Part shown: piece after piece, positions 8,731 through 18,526 of the stretch
How positions within the stretch are numbered: the stretch's first letter is position 1
Layout of the letters: each line of letters opens with the position of its first letter
Assembly (NCBI GenBank): GCA_017522785.1
Contig: JAFWYF010000035.1
Location: forward strand, 1-64,000
Length of the DNA: 64,000 nt
Reading direction: 5' to 3'
Source of the DNA: Bacteroidaceae bacterium
Lineage (GTDB): Bacteria > Bacteroidota > Bacteroidia > Bacteroidales > Bacteroidaceae
Position numbers and translations under genes: made by a program
The notes under the pieces: model-generated
What the model saw: the letters and a program-made list of their open reading frames with translations, nothing else
Databases searched by the model: none
Told to the model about the DNA's origin: nothing

Positions 8731-9780
8731 ATGTCATACAGAACAATACATGTAGAGGCTTCTCGTAATTATGATATACACATAGGACGTGGAATCCTTT
8801 CACAAATAGGGGATTTCATTCGTCCTCTGCTGGGCGATTGCCGTTTGGTGGTGCTCACAGACAGCAATGTGGATACCTTATATGGTGATAAAATCATAAC
8901 ATATCTCACCGATGCAGGTTATGTGGCCGATAAATTTGTGATACCGGCAGGCGAAGCTTCTAAATGTGCCGAAAACCTGTTGGATTTCTTGAATTTCCTT
9001 GCCGAATGTCAAATTACACGTAGCGATTCGATAATTGCTTTTGGCGGTGGTGTTGTTGGCGACTTGGCAGGCTTGGCCGCATCGTTATATCTGCGTGGAG
9101 TAAAATATGTTCAAATACCAACGACTTTGCTTGCTGCTGTAGATAGCTCGGTTGGTGGCAAAACTGCAATAGATATTCCTGCAGGAAAGAACCTGGTGGG
9201 TGCATTCTATCAACCGGTGCTCGTCTGTTGCGACACAGCACTCATGGATACACTATCGCCCGAAATATATCGTGATGGATGTGCCGAGGTTGTAAAATAT
9301 GGAGTGATACTCGACAAGGCTTTGTACGATACACTAAAGATACATCCCTTTGAGCGTGATAGAGTAGTGGCTCGTTGTGTGGAAATTAAACGAGATATTG
9401 TACAAAAAGATGAGTTCGACAATGGTCTGCGTGGCTTGCTGAATTTTGGACACACTTTTGGTCATGCAATAGAAAAACTGAGTTGTTTCTCGGTTTCTCA
9501 TGGTTCAGCAGTGGCAAAAGGAATGGTCATTGCCACTAAAATGGCAGCTTTGTGCAATATGTGCGATGTAACCGATGAACTGCATGGCCTGTTGCTGGGT
9601 TATGGCTTCGATTTATCGTGCCCATACGGTGCCGATGAAATATATAATGCCCTGCTCTCCGATAAAAAACGTCGTGGAGGCTCCATTACTGTTGTGCTAC
9701 CTCGTTCTATTGGCGATTGTGCTCTTGTAACATTCCCAATTGAGGAGTTGTACGATAAATTGAAAATTATATTGAACTGA
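8731..9780 (+). CDS. aroB: 3-dehydroquinate synthase
   Basis: Cyclises DAHP to 3-dehydroquinate with NAD and a divalent metal. The 349 residues show the NAD-binding FGGGVVGDLAGLAASLYLRG (about 107-126), the PTTLLAAVDSSVGGKTAID block, and metal-ligand motifs GCAEVVKYG and NFGHTFGHAIE. It is an ordinary full-length AroB in the middle of the aromatic operon, 9 nt before aroA. Confidence 0.95.
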   Translation: MSYRTIHVEASRNYDIHIGRGILSQIGDFIRPLLGDCRLVVLTDSNVDTLYGDKIITYLTDAGYVADKFVIPAGEASKCAENLLDFLNFLAECQITRSDSIIAFGGGVVGDLAGLAASLYLRGVKYVQIPTTLLAAVDSSVGGKTAIDIPAGKNLVGAFYQPVLVCCDTALMDTLSPEIYRDGCAEVVKYGVILDKALYDTLKIHPFERDRVVARCVEIKRDIVQKDEFDNGLRGLLNFGHTFGHAIEKLSCFSVSHGSAVAKGMVIATKMAALCNMCDVTDELHGLLLGYGFDLSCPYGADEIYNALLSDKKRRGGSITVVLPRSIGDCALVTFPIEELYDKLKIILN

Positions 9781-9789
9781 CATTATAAA

Positions 9790-11049
9790 ATGGATATAAG
9801 GCTAAACGGAACACTATCGGGAATGGTTGCACCGCCACCATCGAAATCGCAGGCTCACCGCTTGCTCATTTGTGCTGCTCTGGGAACAAAACCTTGTTCC
9901 ATTGTTTGCAGTGCGCTCAACGACGACTTAGTGGCTACTGCAAATTCTCTTAATGCTCTTGGAGCCAATATAAAATATGCCAATGGAAAGTTTACAGTTG
10001 TTCCCATACAGTTGGTAAAAGGAGCTACGCTGAACTGTAGCGAGAGTGGTTCGACACTCCGCTTCTTGCTCTCCATTGCGGCTGTTCTTGGTGCCGATGC
10101 AACATTTGTGGGTGCGGGTAAACTGCCACAACGCCCCAACGGAGCGTTGTGCGACACTCTTGCAGAGCATGGCATCACATTCAAAAAACATTCCGACAAT
10201 GCCGAATTACCTTTAACTTGCAACGGGGTACTACAGGGGGGCATATACAAATTGCCGGGAAATATATCGTCGCAATATCTTACAGGCCTACTCTTTGCAC
10301 TGCCTCTTGCAAAAGAAGATAGTGTAATTGAGGTAGTGGGTGGCCTGACAAGTGCATCGTATATCTCTATGACGCTCGATGCATTGCAAAAGGCAAATAT
10401 ATCTGTATCTCGCGAAGGAAACATCTTTCGCATACCGGGAAATCAAAAATACTCTTTACCCGATGCACTAGTGGTTGAGGGTGATTGGTCGTCGGCTGCA
10501 TTCTGGATAGTGGCAGGTGTGGTTGGCAAGCATCCTATTACTATTACAGGTATGAACAGAAATTCGTTGCAGGGCGATAGAAAAATCATAAACCATCTGC
10601 GCAAGATGGGTGCTTTCATCGAGGAGCAGGAGAATGCGTTGGTAGCAATGCCTTCGCAACTCTTTGGTGCTGAACTCGACTGCATGGATACTCCCGACCT
10701 TTTACCGATACTCTCTGTTGCAGCGGCTGCGGCTAATGGAGATACTCTATTTACAAATGTGGGTCGCTTGCGTTTTAAAGAGAGCGATAGGCTGGTAGCC
10801 ATGCAAACAACATTGGCTTCCTTTGGCGTAGCCTCACAGGTTGGCGAAGATACATTTACTGTACATGGTGGAACAGCACTCTCTGCAGGAGATGTAGATG
10901 GCTTTGGCGACCACAGAATAGCAATGTCGGCAGCAATACTCTCGACATTGTGCAATGATGTTTCCACTATCAAAGGTGCTGAGTGTGTGGCAAAATCGTA
11001 CCCATGTTTCTATGACGATTTCACCTCCCTTGGTGGTGTGAAATATTGA
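9790..11049 (+). CDS. aroA: 3-phosphoshikimate 1-carboxyvinyltransferase (EPSP synthase)
   Basis: Transfers enolpyruvate from PEP to shikimate 3-phosphate. The 419-residue two-domain protein has PPPSKSQAHRLLICAALG at the N-terminus, ESGSTLRFLLS, the catalytic RFKESDRL, and GFGDHRIAMSAAI near the C-terminus. It is slightly shorter than the E. coli enzyme but all catalytic blocks are present. The stop at 11047-11049 is followed after 35 nt by the pheA ATG. Confidence 0.95.
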   Translation: MDIRLNGTLSGMVAPPPSKSQAHRLLICAALGTKPCSIVCSALNDDLVATANSLNALGANIKYANGKFTVVPIQLVKGATLNCSESGSTLRFLLSIAAVLGADATFVGAGKLPQRPNGALCDTLAEHGITFKKHSDNAELPLTCNGVLQGGIYKLPGNISSQYLTGLLFALPLAKEDSVIEVVGGLTSASYISMTLDALQKANISVSREGNIFRIPGNQKYSLPDALVVEGDWSSAAFWIVAGVVGKHPITITGMNRNSLQGDRKIINHLRKMGAFIEEQENALVAMPSQLFGAELDCMDTPDLLPILSVAAAAANGDTLFTNVGRLRFKESDRLVAMQTTLASFGVASQVGEDTFTVHGGTALSAGDVDGFGDHRIAMSAAILSTLCNDVSTIKGAECVAKSYPCFYDDFTSLGGVKY

Positions 11050-11084
11050 TAACGAAAAGTGAACAAACTAATAATAAAGATACT

Positions 11085-12227
11085 ATGGACTTAGAAGAAT
11101 TACGTAAACAAATAGATGAGATAGATTCTCAGATGTGCGACCTTTTTGCACGTCGCATGCAGGTTGTAACCGATGTTGCACGTTACAAGAAAGAGAATAA
11201 TATGGTTGTATATCATCCTTCGCGTGCACGAAATGTGTTGCATAATGTATCGAAACGTCTTGGTCCTGAATTCGAAGGCTACGGACGTACATTGTATCAT
11301 ACTATATTCGACCTCAGCGAGTCGTATCAAACGCGTGTATTGGCCGAAGGTTCCGATTTTTTTAATGCAATAAAAGAGGTTACATCGGTGCCTCCTCAAC
11401 CATTCCCTAAACGCGCTTCGGTGGCATGTGCCGGTTGCGAAGGCTCCTATGCTCACTTGGCATCGGAACGTCTCTTCGACCTTCCCGAAATTATGTACAT
11501 GAGTAACTTCGAGGGAGTGTTTAAGGCTGTTGGCAGTGGATTGTGCGAGTTTGGTATATTGCCCATCGAAAACTCCACAGCCGGCTCGGTTAATGCCGTA
11601 TACGACCTTCTTTCGAACTACAATGTAAGTATCGTGCGCAGTGTACGCATGAAGGTAGACCATTCATTGTTGGTGCATCCCGGAACAAAACTCGAGGATA
11701 TTCGCGAGATATATTCTCATCAGCAGGCTATAAACCAATGTTCCGACTTTTTATCAACGCTAAAGGGTGTACGCATCATTCCCGTAGAAAATACAGCAGA
11801 GGCTGCACGTATGATAGCACAGTCGGGCGACCGCAGCAAGGCCTCTATATCTTCTCGTCTTTGTGCCGAACTATACCAATTACAGGCTCTTAAAACATCG
11901 ATGCAGAACAGAGATAACAACTACACTCGTTTCATCTGTATAGCAAAGAAACCGCAAATTTATTCGGGTGCCGACCGCACAAGTATCATGATGGTTATTC
12001 CCAACCGTCCCGGAACATTGTTCCGCGTGATGTCGCGTTTCAACGCTACCGGTGTTAATCTCGTGAAATTGGAGAGTCGTCATATACCCGAAAGAGAGTT
12101 TGAATATCGTTTCTACTTCGACATAGAGGCATCTGTATATAGTGAGGAGTTCATGTCGCTGATGTGCGAATTGAACGAATGTGGCGAGCAGTTTAAATAT
12201 TTTGGAACATACGCCGAAATAATATAA
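11085..12227 (+). CDS. pheA: Bifunctional chorismate mutase / prephenate dehydratase (P-protein)
   Basis: A 380-residue fusion making phenylpyruvate from chorismate. An N-terminal AroQ-type chorismate mutase (about 1-85: MDLEELRKQIDEIDSQMCD, ARRMQVV, VARYKK) precedes the prephenate dehydratase domain (about 110-290: GCEGSYAHLASE, GILPIENSTAGSVN, NNYTRFICIAK) and a C-terminal ACT domain (about 300-380: IPNRPGTLFRVMSRF, LVKLESRHIPEREFEYRFYFDI). The ACT domain suggests phenylalanine feedback inhibition. The frame extends upstream to a TTG inside the aroA stop, but ATG 11085 begins the conserved domain. Confidence 0.93.
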   Translation: MDLEELRKQIDEIDSQMCDLFARRMQVVTDVARYKKENNMVVYHPSRARNVLHNVSKRLGPEFEGYGRTLYHTIFDLSESYQTRVLAEGSDFFNAIKEVTSVPPQPFPKRASVACAGCEGSYAHLASERLFDLPEIMYMSNFEGVFKAVGSGLCEFGILPIENSTAGSVNAVYDLLSNYNVSIVRSVRMKVDHSLLVHPGTKLEDIREIYSHQQAINQCSDFLSTLKGVRIIPVENTAEAARMIAQSGDRSKASISSRLCAELYQLQALKTSMQNRDNNYTRFICIAKKPQIYSGADRTSIMMVIPNRPGTLFRVMSRFNATGVNLVKLESRHIPEREFEYRFYFDIEASVYSEEFMSLMCELNECGEQFKYFGTYAEII

Positions 12228-12234
12228 TACTACC

Positions 12235-12663
12235 ATGAAAAAGGTGCTTGTTATAAATGGCCCTAATCTGAATATGTTGGGCCTACGCGAGCCTGCATTG
12301 TACGGTGCAAAGAACTTTGAGGCATTGCAACAGTTCATACGTGGCTGTGCCGATGAGTTGCAATTGCAGGTGCAACTATTTCAGTCGAACCACGAAGGTG
12401 CAATAGTCGATGCTATTCAAGAGGCGTATGGTGTTTATGATGGAATACTTATAAATCCTGCGGCATACACACATACAAGTGTTGCCATACTCGATGCATT
12501 GAAGGCTGTTGCCATTCCTACTGTCGAGGTGCACTTAACCGACATATCGCAACGCGAAGATTTTCGTAAATTCTCATTCGTTTCGTTATATGCCGAAAAG
12601 AGAATATGTGGTAAAGGGTTTGAAGGCTATCGTGAGGCATTGGAATATCTTAGCAAGAAATGA
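12235..12663 (+). CDS. aroQ: Type II 3-dehydroquinate dehydratase
   Basis: Dehydrates 3-dehydroquinate to 3-dehydroshikimate. The 142-residue dodecamer-type enzyme shows VINGPNLNMLGLREPALYG, QSNHEGAIVDAIQEA, NPAAYTHTSVAILDAL and EVHLTDISQREDFR, which are the family's active-site blocks. Its last codon overlaps the start of nnr by 4 nt (ATGA), so the two are translationally coupled. aroE, aroK and aroC, needed to finish the pathway, are not in the window. Confidence 0.95.
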   Translation: MKKVLVINGPNLNMLGLREPALYGAKNFEALQQFIRGCADELQLQVQLFQSNHEGAIVDAIQEAYGVYDGILINPAAYTHTSVAILDALKAVAIPTVEVHLTDISQREDFRKFSFVSLYAEKRICGKGFEGYREALEYLSKK

Positions 12664-14174
12664 AAATATTTCCGACATCGGTTATAAAACAGTTGGATGC
12701 TTATACCATAGAGCATGAACCAATTACATCTATAAATCTTATGGAGCGGGCAGCATCGGTAATTACCGATGCTTTGCTTGCTCTCTTTCCCAACGCTGAA
12801 ACTCCTTTTGTGGTGTTTGCCGGTGCCGGAAACAACGGTGGCGATGGTCTTGCCGTTGCACGAATGCTTTCAATTGCCAACAGACAAGTTTCGGTCTTTC
12901 TCTTCAACCCGCAAAAGAGATTGTCGTCCGATTGTTCTGTAAACCTGTTACGTCTTAAAGATATTCCTTCTGTTAATGTAACAGAAATAAGTGAAAACTT
13001 CTCTTTACCATCTTTTTCTGCCGACACAATAATAATAGATGCTCTCTTTGGAAGTGGTTTAAACAGGCCTTTACAAGGGGTGTGGAGCAGTGCAGTGCAC
13101 TCTATAAATAGTGCGGGTTGCAAGGTGGTTGCAATAGATGTCCCATCGGGCCTTTTTGGCGAAGATAACAGCAAGAATATTTGCGAGAACATTGTACGTG
13201 CCAATATAACTCTTACGTTACAATTCCCTAAATTATCCTTTTTGCTTGCAGATAATGCTCCCTATGTGGGCACATTCATGGTACTTGATATTGGACTTAG
13301 CAGGCAAGCTATAGAGAATGAGGCAACCAACTATTATATGTTGGAGAAAGAGCGTGTAGCTGAACTAATCCATCCGCGTGATAGATTTGCACATAAAGGT
13401 TGTTTTGGTCGTGCATTGTTGGTCGCAGGCTCGCAAGGCATGGCAGGTGCTTCACTGCTTGCAGCTCGTGCCGCGATGCGCTCAGGGGTTGGGTTGCTAA
13501 CAGTGAATATCCCTCACTGTAATAACCATATTCTGCAAACTGCAATTCCCGAGGCAATGACATTGCTCGACGACTCAGCCACTCACATATCGAAAAAGGT
13601 TGATACGTCTCGCTACAATGCAGTAGCAGTAGGTCCGGGTCTGGGACAACATCCCGACACAGCTAATGTGCTGTTCGATATAATAAGTAATCACAAGAAA
13701 CCGTTAGTGATTGATGCCGATGCATTGAACATCCTTGCAAAAAAACCTGAATATTTCTCAAAGTTACCACAAGGCACAATACTTACTCCGCATCCGGCAG
13801 AATTTGAGCGTCTTGCAGGAAAATCTTATGATGCTCATGAGCGTTTGCAAAAAGCACGTCTGTTTGCACAGGAAAATAAAATTTATATAATACTCAAAGG
13901 TGCTTTCACTGCAATTGCAACCCCCGATGGTGATTGCTTCTTTAATCCTACAGGAAATCCCGGCATGGCAACAGGTGGAAGTGGCGATGTGCTTACCGGA
14001 ATATTGCTGGCATTGTTGGCTATAGGGTACAGCCCACTCGATGCTTGTCGTATCGGGGTATATGTGCATGGTTTGGCAGGGGACATAGCATGTGGGAAGT
14101 TGAGTGAAATTTCTCTTATGGCTAGTGATATAGTGGAGGCTCTTCCACAAGCATGGAAACAGTTGTTGAATTAA
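12660..14174 (+). CDS. nnr: Bifunctional NAD(P)H-hydrate epimerase / ADP-dependent dehydratase
   Basis: Repairs hydrated NADH and NADPH. The 504 residues contain the N-terminal YjeF epimerase domain (about 1-215; GAGNNGGDGLAVARML, IIDALFGSGLNRPL, AIDVPSGLFGED) and the C-terminal ribokinase-like dehydratase domain (about 225-500; AVGPGLGQ, VIDADALNIL, LTPHPAEFERLAG, GNPGMATGGSGDVLTGIL). It overlaps aroQ by 4 nt and is clearly carried on the aromatic transcript, though it has no direct part in that pathway. Confidence 0.92.
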   Translation: MKIFPTSVIKQLDAYTIEHEPITSINLMERAASVITDALLALFPNAETPFVVFAGAGNNGGDGLAVARMLSIANRQVSVFLFNPQKRLSSDCSVNLLRLKDIPSVNVTEISENFSLPSFSADTIIIDALFGSGLNRPLQGVWSSAVHSINSAGCKVVAIDVPSGLFGEDNSKNICENIVRANITLTLQFPKLSFLLADNAPYVGTFMVLDIGLSRQAIENEATNYYMLEKERVAELIHPRDRFAHKGCFGRALLVAGSQGMAGASLLAARAAMRSGVGLLTVNIPHCNNHILQTAIPEAMTLLDDSATHISKKVDTSRYNAVAVGPGLGQHPDTANVLFDIISNHKKPLVIDADALNILAKKPEYFSKLPQGTILTPHPAEFERLAGKSYDAHERLQKARLFAQENKIYIILKGAFTAIATPDGDCFFNPTGNPGMATGGSGDVLTGILLALLAIGYSPLDACRIGVYVHGLAGDIACGKLSEISLMASDIVEALPQAWKQLLN

Positions 14175-14186
14175 AAAGAGTAGAGT

Positions 14187-15143
14187 ATGAATTTTCACCG
14201 TTTCTTAAAAGACTGGTCGTTGCCTATTGCCATGATAGGTGGAGTAGTAATCTATTTTCTCTATGTGAATATACCTTTATTTGACTCTACGCACATGTTG
14301 GCAAACAAAGTTGTATCAATATTGCAACCTGCACTAATATTCGCTATGCTTTTTGTAACCTTTTGCAAAATAAAGATAAGCGATTTAAGACCCTCGCGTT
14401 GGCACTTTATCTTGCTTGCATTTCAAATGCTACTGTTCATAACATTCTCACTTGCAGTGGCATACATAAAACCATTGACTCTTGCAGAGCGAGTGTTGTT
14501 GGAATCTTTTATGATTTGTTTGGTGTGTCCTACAGCAACGGCGGCGGCTGTTATTACTGCAAAGCTTGGAGGAAATTCTGCATCACTAATCTCTTATACT
14601 ATGCTCATAAATATTTGTGTGGCAATAGTGGCGCCGTTCTTCCTTACATTGTCAAACAGGGTTGAGGGAGCTTCGTTCATCACATCCTTTTTGTTAATAG
14701 CCGGCAAGGTTTTTCCTCTGCTGTTATGTCCATTGTTGGCAGCCGAAATATTAAGGTTGCTTTTCCCAAAAATACATAAATATTTTATTTCCAAAGGTCG
14801 AAATTTACCGTTCTATCTATGGTTGGTGGCACTAGCACTTGCTATTGCCATGACAACACGCGCTATTGTGCATACCAATCTGTCGGTTCTTGTTATGGCC
14901 GGAATATCGGTTGTATCACTAATCTGTTGTGTGGGACAATTTGTTTTCGGTTGGTGGATTGGTAAGAAATATGGTGAACGTGTAACAGGAGGTCAGGCGT
15001 TGGGGCAAAAGAATACAGTTTTTGCCATTTGGCTTGCCTACACCTTTCTGACTCCTGTAACAGCTATAGCGGGCGGTTTTTACAGTCTGTGGCATAACAG
15101 CGTTAATACATGGCAATTATACCGACAGAACCATAGAAAATAG
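14187..15143 (+). CDS. BASS-family (bile acid:Na+ symporter-like) transporter
   Basis: A 318-residue inner-membrane protein with about nine or ten hydrophobic segments. The segment LVCPTATAAAVITAKLGGNSASL and the later GGQALGQKNTVFAIWLAYTFLTPVTAIAGGFY resemble the two discontinuous-helix ion/substrate sites of BASS transporters. The substrate is unknown; family members move bile acids, pantoate and 2-oxoacids. Its place 12 nt after nnr, at the end of the aromatic operon, makes an aromatic or oxoacid substrate conceivable. Its stop is 2 nt from the convergent argD stop. Confidence 0.72.
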   Translation: MNFHRFLKDWSLPIAMIGGVVIYFLYVNIPLFDSTHMLANKVVSILQPALIFAMLFVTFCKIKISDLRPSRWHFILLAFQMLLFITFSLAVAYIKPLTLAERVLLESFMICLVCPTATAAAVITAKLGGNSASLISYTMLINICVAIVAPFFLTLSNRVEGASFITSFLLIAGKVFPLLLCPLLAAEILRLLFPKIHKYFISKGRNLPFYLWLVALALAIAMTTRAIVHTNLSVLVMAGISVVSLICCVGQFVFGWWIGKKYGERVTGGQALGQKNTVFAIWLAYTFLTPVTAIAGGFYSLWHNSVNTWQLYRQNHRK

Positions 15144-15145
15144 AA

Positions 15146-16270
15146 CTACTGCAAAGCTCTTTTGAGTCGTGTTATAAACTCTTTGGCTTCGTTCATTGTG
15201 AGCGACAGAGGCGGGAGCAGGCGAATAACATTTGTTCCACTTACACCAGTGAATACATGCTCCTCGAAAAGCAGACGGCGACGAATATCTTTTATTGGTT
15301 CGTCGAATTCCATGCCTATCATCAATCCCTTTCCGCGTATCTCTTTTATCTGTGGAATTGCTTTTAGTTCATTCATAAGATACTCTCCCACGCTATTCAC
15401 ATTCTGCAGAAGATTCTCGTTGCGTATAACATCCAATACTGCTTGAGCCGCAGAGCAGGCGAGGTGGTTACCACCAAATGTGGTACCTAATTGTCCGGCT
15501 GTTGGGGTAAACTGCGGGCTTATAAGCACACAACCCATGGGAAATCCGTTACCAATACCTTTGGCAACCGTTATAATGTCGGGACGTATTCCTGCCCATT
15601 GATGAGCAAAGAATTTTCCACTGCGTCCGCAACCACTCTGAATTTCATCGAGAATAAGCACTGTACCGTTCTCTTTGCATGCCTGTTGCAACTGTTGCAG
15701 GAACGTAGCATCGGGAATACGTATGCCACCCACACCTTGAATACCTTCTATTATTACAGCTGTAACATCACCTTTCTCCAACTCCTTTCTAACAGCATCG
15801 ATATCGTTAAGTGGCAGGTATGTGGTGTGTCCGCAATTGTTGATAGGTGCAATTATCTTTGGGTTGTCTGTTACTTCAACAGCAAGCGATGTACGTCCAT
15901 GAAATGCTTTGTTGAATGCTATTACCCTTGTTCGCCCATTGTGGAAAGAGGATAGCTTTAGTGCATTTTCATTGGCTTCGGCACCGGAATTTATAAAGAA
16001 TAAACTATAATCCTCGTAACCGCTAATCTCTCCAAGTGTTTCTGCAACTTTTTCCTGTAACCTATTTATAACAGAATTTGAGTAGAACCCTAATGTTGCA
16101 ACCTGCTGGCTTATGGAACTTACATAGTGGGGGTGGCAATGGCCTATGGATATAACGGCATGTCCTCCGTAGAGGTCGAGATACTCTGTTCCTTTCTCAT
16201 CCCAAACCTTGCACCCTTTCCCTTTTACGATATTTACATCAAATAATGAATATACGTCGTATAATTTCAT
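15146..16270 (-). CDS. argD: Acetyl- (or succinyl-) ornithine aminotransferase
   Basis: Class III PLP aminotransferase of 374 residues that converts N-acylglutamate semialdehyde to N-acylornithine. Visible motifs are VWDEKGTEYLDLYGG, the glycine-rich FINSGAEANENALKL, the cofactor aspartate in LILDEIQSGCGRSGKFFA, and the PLP lysine in ITVAKGIGNGFPMG. Bacteroides arginine synthesis is known to use N-succinylated intermediates; the acyl group here cannot be read from sequence. Last gene of the arg operon, 6 nt after argC. Confidence 0.92.
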   Translation of the reverse strand: MKLYDVYSLFDVNIVKGKGCKVWDEKGTEYLDLYGGHAVISIGHCHPHYVSSISQQVATLGFYSNSVINRLQEKVAETLGEISGYEDYSLFFINSGAEANENALKLSSFHNGRTRVIAFNKAFHGRTSLAVEVTDNPKIIAPINNCGHTTYLPLNDIDAVRKELEKGDVTAVIIEGIQGVGGIRIPDATFLQQLQQACKENGTVLILDEIQSGCGRSGKFFAHQWAGIRPDIITVAKGIGNGFPMGCVLISPQFTPTAGQLGTTFGGNHLACSAAQAVLDVIRNENLLQNVNSVGEYLMNELKAIPQIKEIRGKGLMIGMEFDEPIKDIRRRLLFEEHVFTGVSGTNVIRLLPPLSLTMNEAKEFITRLKRALQ

Positions 16271-16276
16271 CTCTTC

Positions 16277-17245
16277 TTAAAATGCTGATGGTTTTAATTG
16301 CAAACCAACTGTTTCTGCTAGGCCAAACAGCAGGTTCATGTTGTGTACAGCCTGCCCGCTCGCTCCTTTCAACAGGTTGTCTATTATTGATGTTATGAGC
16401 AACTTGTTGCCATGACGCTCTAAGTGAATAAGGCACTTGTTGGTGTTTACAACCTGCTTCAAATCAATGGGGTGTGGCACTATGTGGGTGAATGAGTCGC
16501 GTTCATAGTACTCCTCATAAATGTTGTATAGAGTCTCTATGTCGGTGTCGCACTTCACAACTAGGGTAGCAAATATGCCTCTTGGGAAATCTCCTCTGTA
16601 GGGAATGAAATCAATCTCCCCGTCAAAGTCGGGTTGCAGTTGTTTGATACTCTGCAAAATCTCGGGTAGGTGTTGATGCTCAAAAGGTTTGTATATGCTT
16701 ATGTTGTTATTGCGCCAACTGAAATGTGTAGTTGCCGAAGGTTTTACTCCTGCGCCTGTACTGCCTGTGATGGCATTCACCGATATATCGCCATGCAATA
16801 AATGATGTTTTGCCAATGGTAATAATCCCAACTCAATGCATGTTGCAAAGCAACCGGGGTTTGCAACGTATTTGCTCTTGCATGTGTGGCGACGATTTAA
16901 TTCGGGTAGTCCATAGATGAAATCATGGTCGTTCCCTTTTATACGATAGTCCATAGAAAGGTCTATAACCTTTAATTCATCGGGCAACTGATGGCTTTCC
17001 AAGAATTTGCGTGTGTCGCCATGTGCTGTACAAAAGAATAATAAATCGATACTTTCTAGGGGTAATTCGTCTGTAAAAGTTAAATCGGTTTCGCCTAATA
17101 ACCCACAATGTATGTCGGTTATTTTGTTCCCGGCATTGCTACTGCTATGTATAAAGCATATTTCAACTTCGGGATGTCCTAATAAGAGCCTAATCAACTC
17201 TCCGGCAGTGTAACCGGCTCCTCCAATAATTCCAACTCGTATCAT
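16277..17245 (-). CDS. argC: N-acyl-gamma-glutamyl-phosphate reductase
   Basis: Makes N-acylglutamate semialdehyde with NADPH. The 322-residue protein starts with the nucleotide-binding GIIGGAGYTAGELIRLLLGHP and has the catalytic cysteine in YVANPGCFATCIELGLLPL (about 130-148), followed by SVNAITGSTGAGVKPS. It belongs to the shorter class of ArgC enzymes. It sits 9 nt after argG and 6 nt before argD. Confidence 0.93.
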   Translation of the reverse strand: MIRVGIIGGAGYTAGELIRLLLGHPEVEICFIHSSSNAGNKITDIHCGLLGETDLTFTDELPLESIDLLFFCTAHGDTRKFLESHQLPDELKVIDLSMDYRIKGNDHDFIYGLPELNRRHTCKSKYVANPGCFATCIELGLLPLAKHHLLHGDISVNAITGSTGAGVKPSATTHFSWRNNNISIYKPFEHQHLPEILQSIKQLQPDFDGEIDFIPYRGDFPRGIFATLVVKCDTDIETLYNIYEEYYERDSFTHIVPHPIDLKQVVNTNKCLIHLERHGNKLLITSIIDNLLKGASGQAVHNMNLLFGLAETVGLQLKPSAF

Positions 17246-17254
17246 AATCTCTGT

Positions 17255-18457
17255 TTAAATTTTTTCGTCGGGGTGGTTTGTGTAATATACACGCAATGGT
17301 GTCGATGTTACTTTGATAAATCCTTTAGCATCTTCTGCAGTCCATCCTTTCTGCATTTCGCCATACTCACCAAACTTGCTTTTAACAAGGTCGTTGGGGG
17401 AGTCTACACCAACAGTCTCAAAACTCTTTGGCGATAATTTAAGTATTACGGTTCCGCTTACATTGCGCTGAGAACTTTCGAGCATCGCCTCAATATCGCG
17501 CATAACAGGCTCTAAGTATTGACTTTCGTGCAAGAACATACCATACCAATTTGCTACTTGATCTTTCCAATATTGTTGCCACTTGCTCAATGTGTATTTT
17601 TCGAGGAACTTGTGTGCTCCAATAATGATCATTGGTGCAGCCGCTTCGAATCCAACACGTCCTTTGATGCCTATAATGGTATCTCCAACGTGCATATCTC
17701 GTCCAATGCCGTATGCCATTCCAATCTCTTCGACTGCCTGAATTGCTTTTATAGGGTCATCTATCTCTTTGCCGTTTACTGCTTTCAATTCGCCCTCTTT
17801 GAATGTGAGGCGCATCTCTTCGCATCCCTCTTTGGAAATCTGCTTCAGATAGGCGCTCTCTGGTAGGCCTTGAGTTGAATCGAGAATCTCTCCTCCACAA
17901 ATTGAGGTGCCCCAAATTCCGACGTTATAGGAATATTTCAGTTTCTCGAAGTCGGCGGCAAAACCATTCTCGTTCAAATAGTTAATTTCAAACTCGCGTG
18001 TCAGTGCCATGTCTCGTGTGAGTGTTATAATTTCCACTCCGGGTGCTAGTACAAGAAATGTCATGTCGAAACGAATTTGGTCATTTCCTGCACCTGTAGA
18101 GCCATGTGCTATAGCATCTGCTCCAATCTCGTTGGCATATCGTGCTATGGCCAATGCCTGAAATATTCTTTCCGATGAAACCGATATTGGGTATGTACCG
18201 TTTCTAAGTACATTACCATAAATCATGTAACGTAAACTCTTTTCGTAGTACTCTTGTGTTACATCTAATGTTACATATTTCGTCGCACCAAGTTTGTATG
18301 CGTTTTCTTCGTTCTGCTTAAGTTGCTCTGCGCTGAAGCCACCTGTATTAGCGCATGCGGCATACACCTCGTAGCCTTTCTCTTTTGCCAGATACATAAC
18401 TGTAAAGGATGTGTCTAAACCTCCACTAAATGCTACGACAACCTTCTTTTTATTCAT
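17255..18457 (-). CDS. argG: Argininosuccinate synthase
   Basis: ATP-dependent ligation of citrulline and aspartate. The 400 residues begin with the PP-loop KVVVAFSGGLDTSFTVMYLA and retain ISVSSERIFQALAIARYA, AIAHGSTGAGNDQIRFD and the C-terminal SPKSFETVGVDSPNDLV region. Full-length and ordinary. It follows the GNAT gene by 69 nt and precedes argC by 9 nt. Confidence 0.94.
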   Translation of the reverse strand: MNKKKVVVAFSGGLDTSFTVMYLAKEKGYEVYAACANTGGFSAEQLKQNEENAYKLGATKYVTLDVTQEYYEKSLRYMIYGNVLRNGTYPISVSSERIFQALAIARYANEIGADAIAHGSTGAGNDQIRFDMTFLVLAPGVEIITLTRDMALTREFEINYLNENGFAADFEKLKYSYNVGIWGTSICGGEILDSTQGLPESAYLKQISKEGCEEMRLTFKEGELKAVNGKEIDDPIKAIQAVEEIGMAYGIGRDMHVGDTIIGIKGRVGFEAAAPMIIIGAHKFLEKYTLSKWQQYWKDQVANWYGMFLHESQYLEPVMRDIEAMLESSQRNVSGTVILKLSPKSFETVGVDSPNDLVKSKFGEYGEMQKGWTAEDAKGFIKVTSTPLRVYYTNHPDEKI

Positions 18458-18526
18458 ATTTAGTCTGTTTCTTAAATTGTTACTAAGGTATGTAAAGTTT
18501 TTCTCTTTACAAATAATTTATAATGC

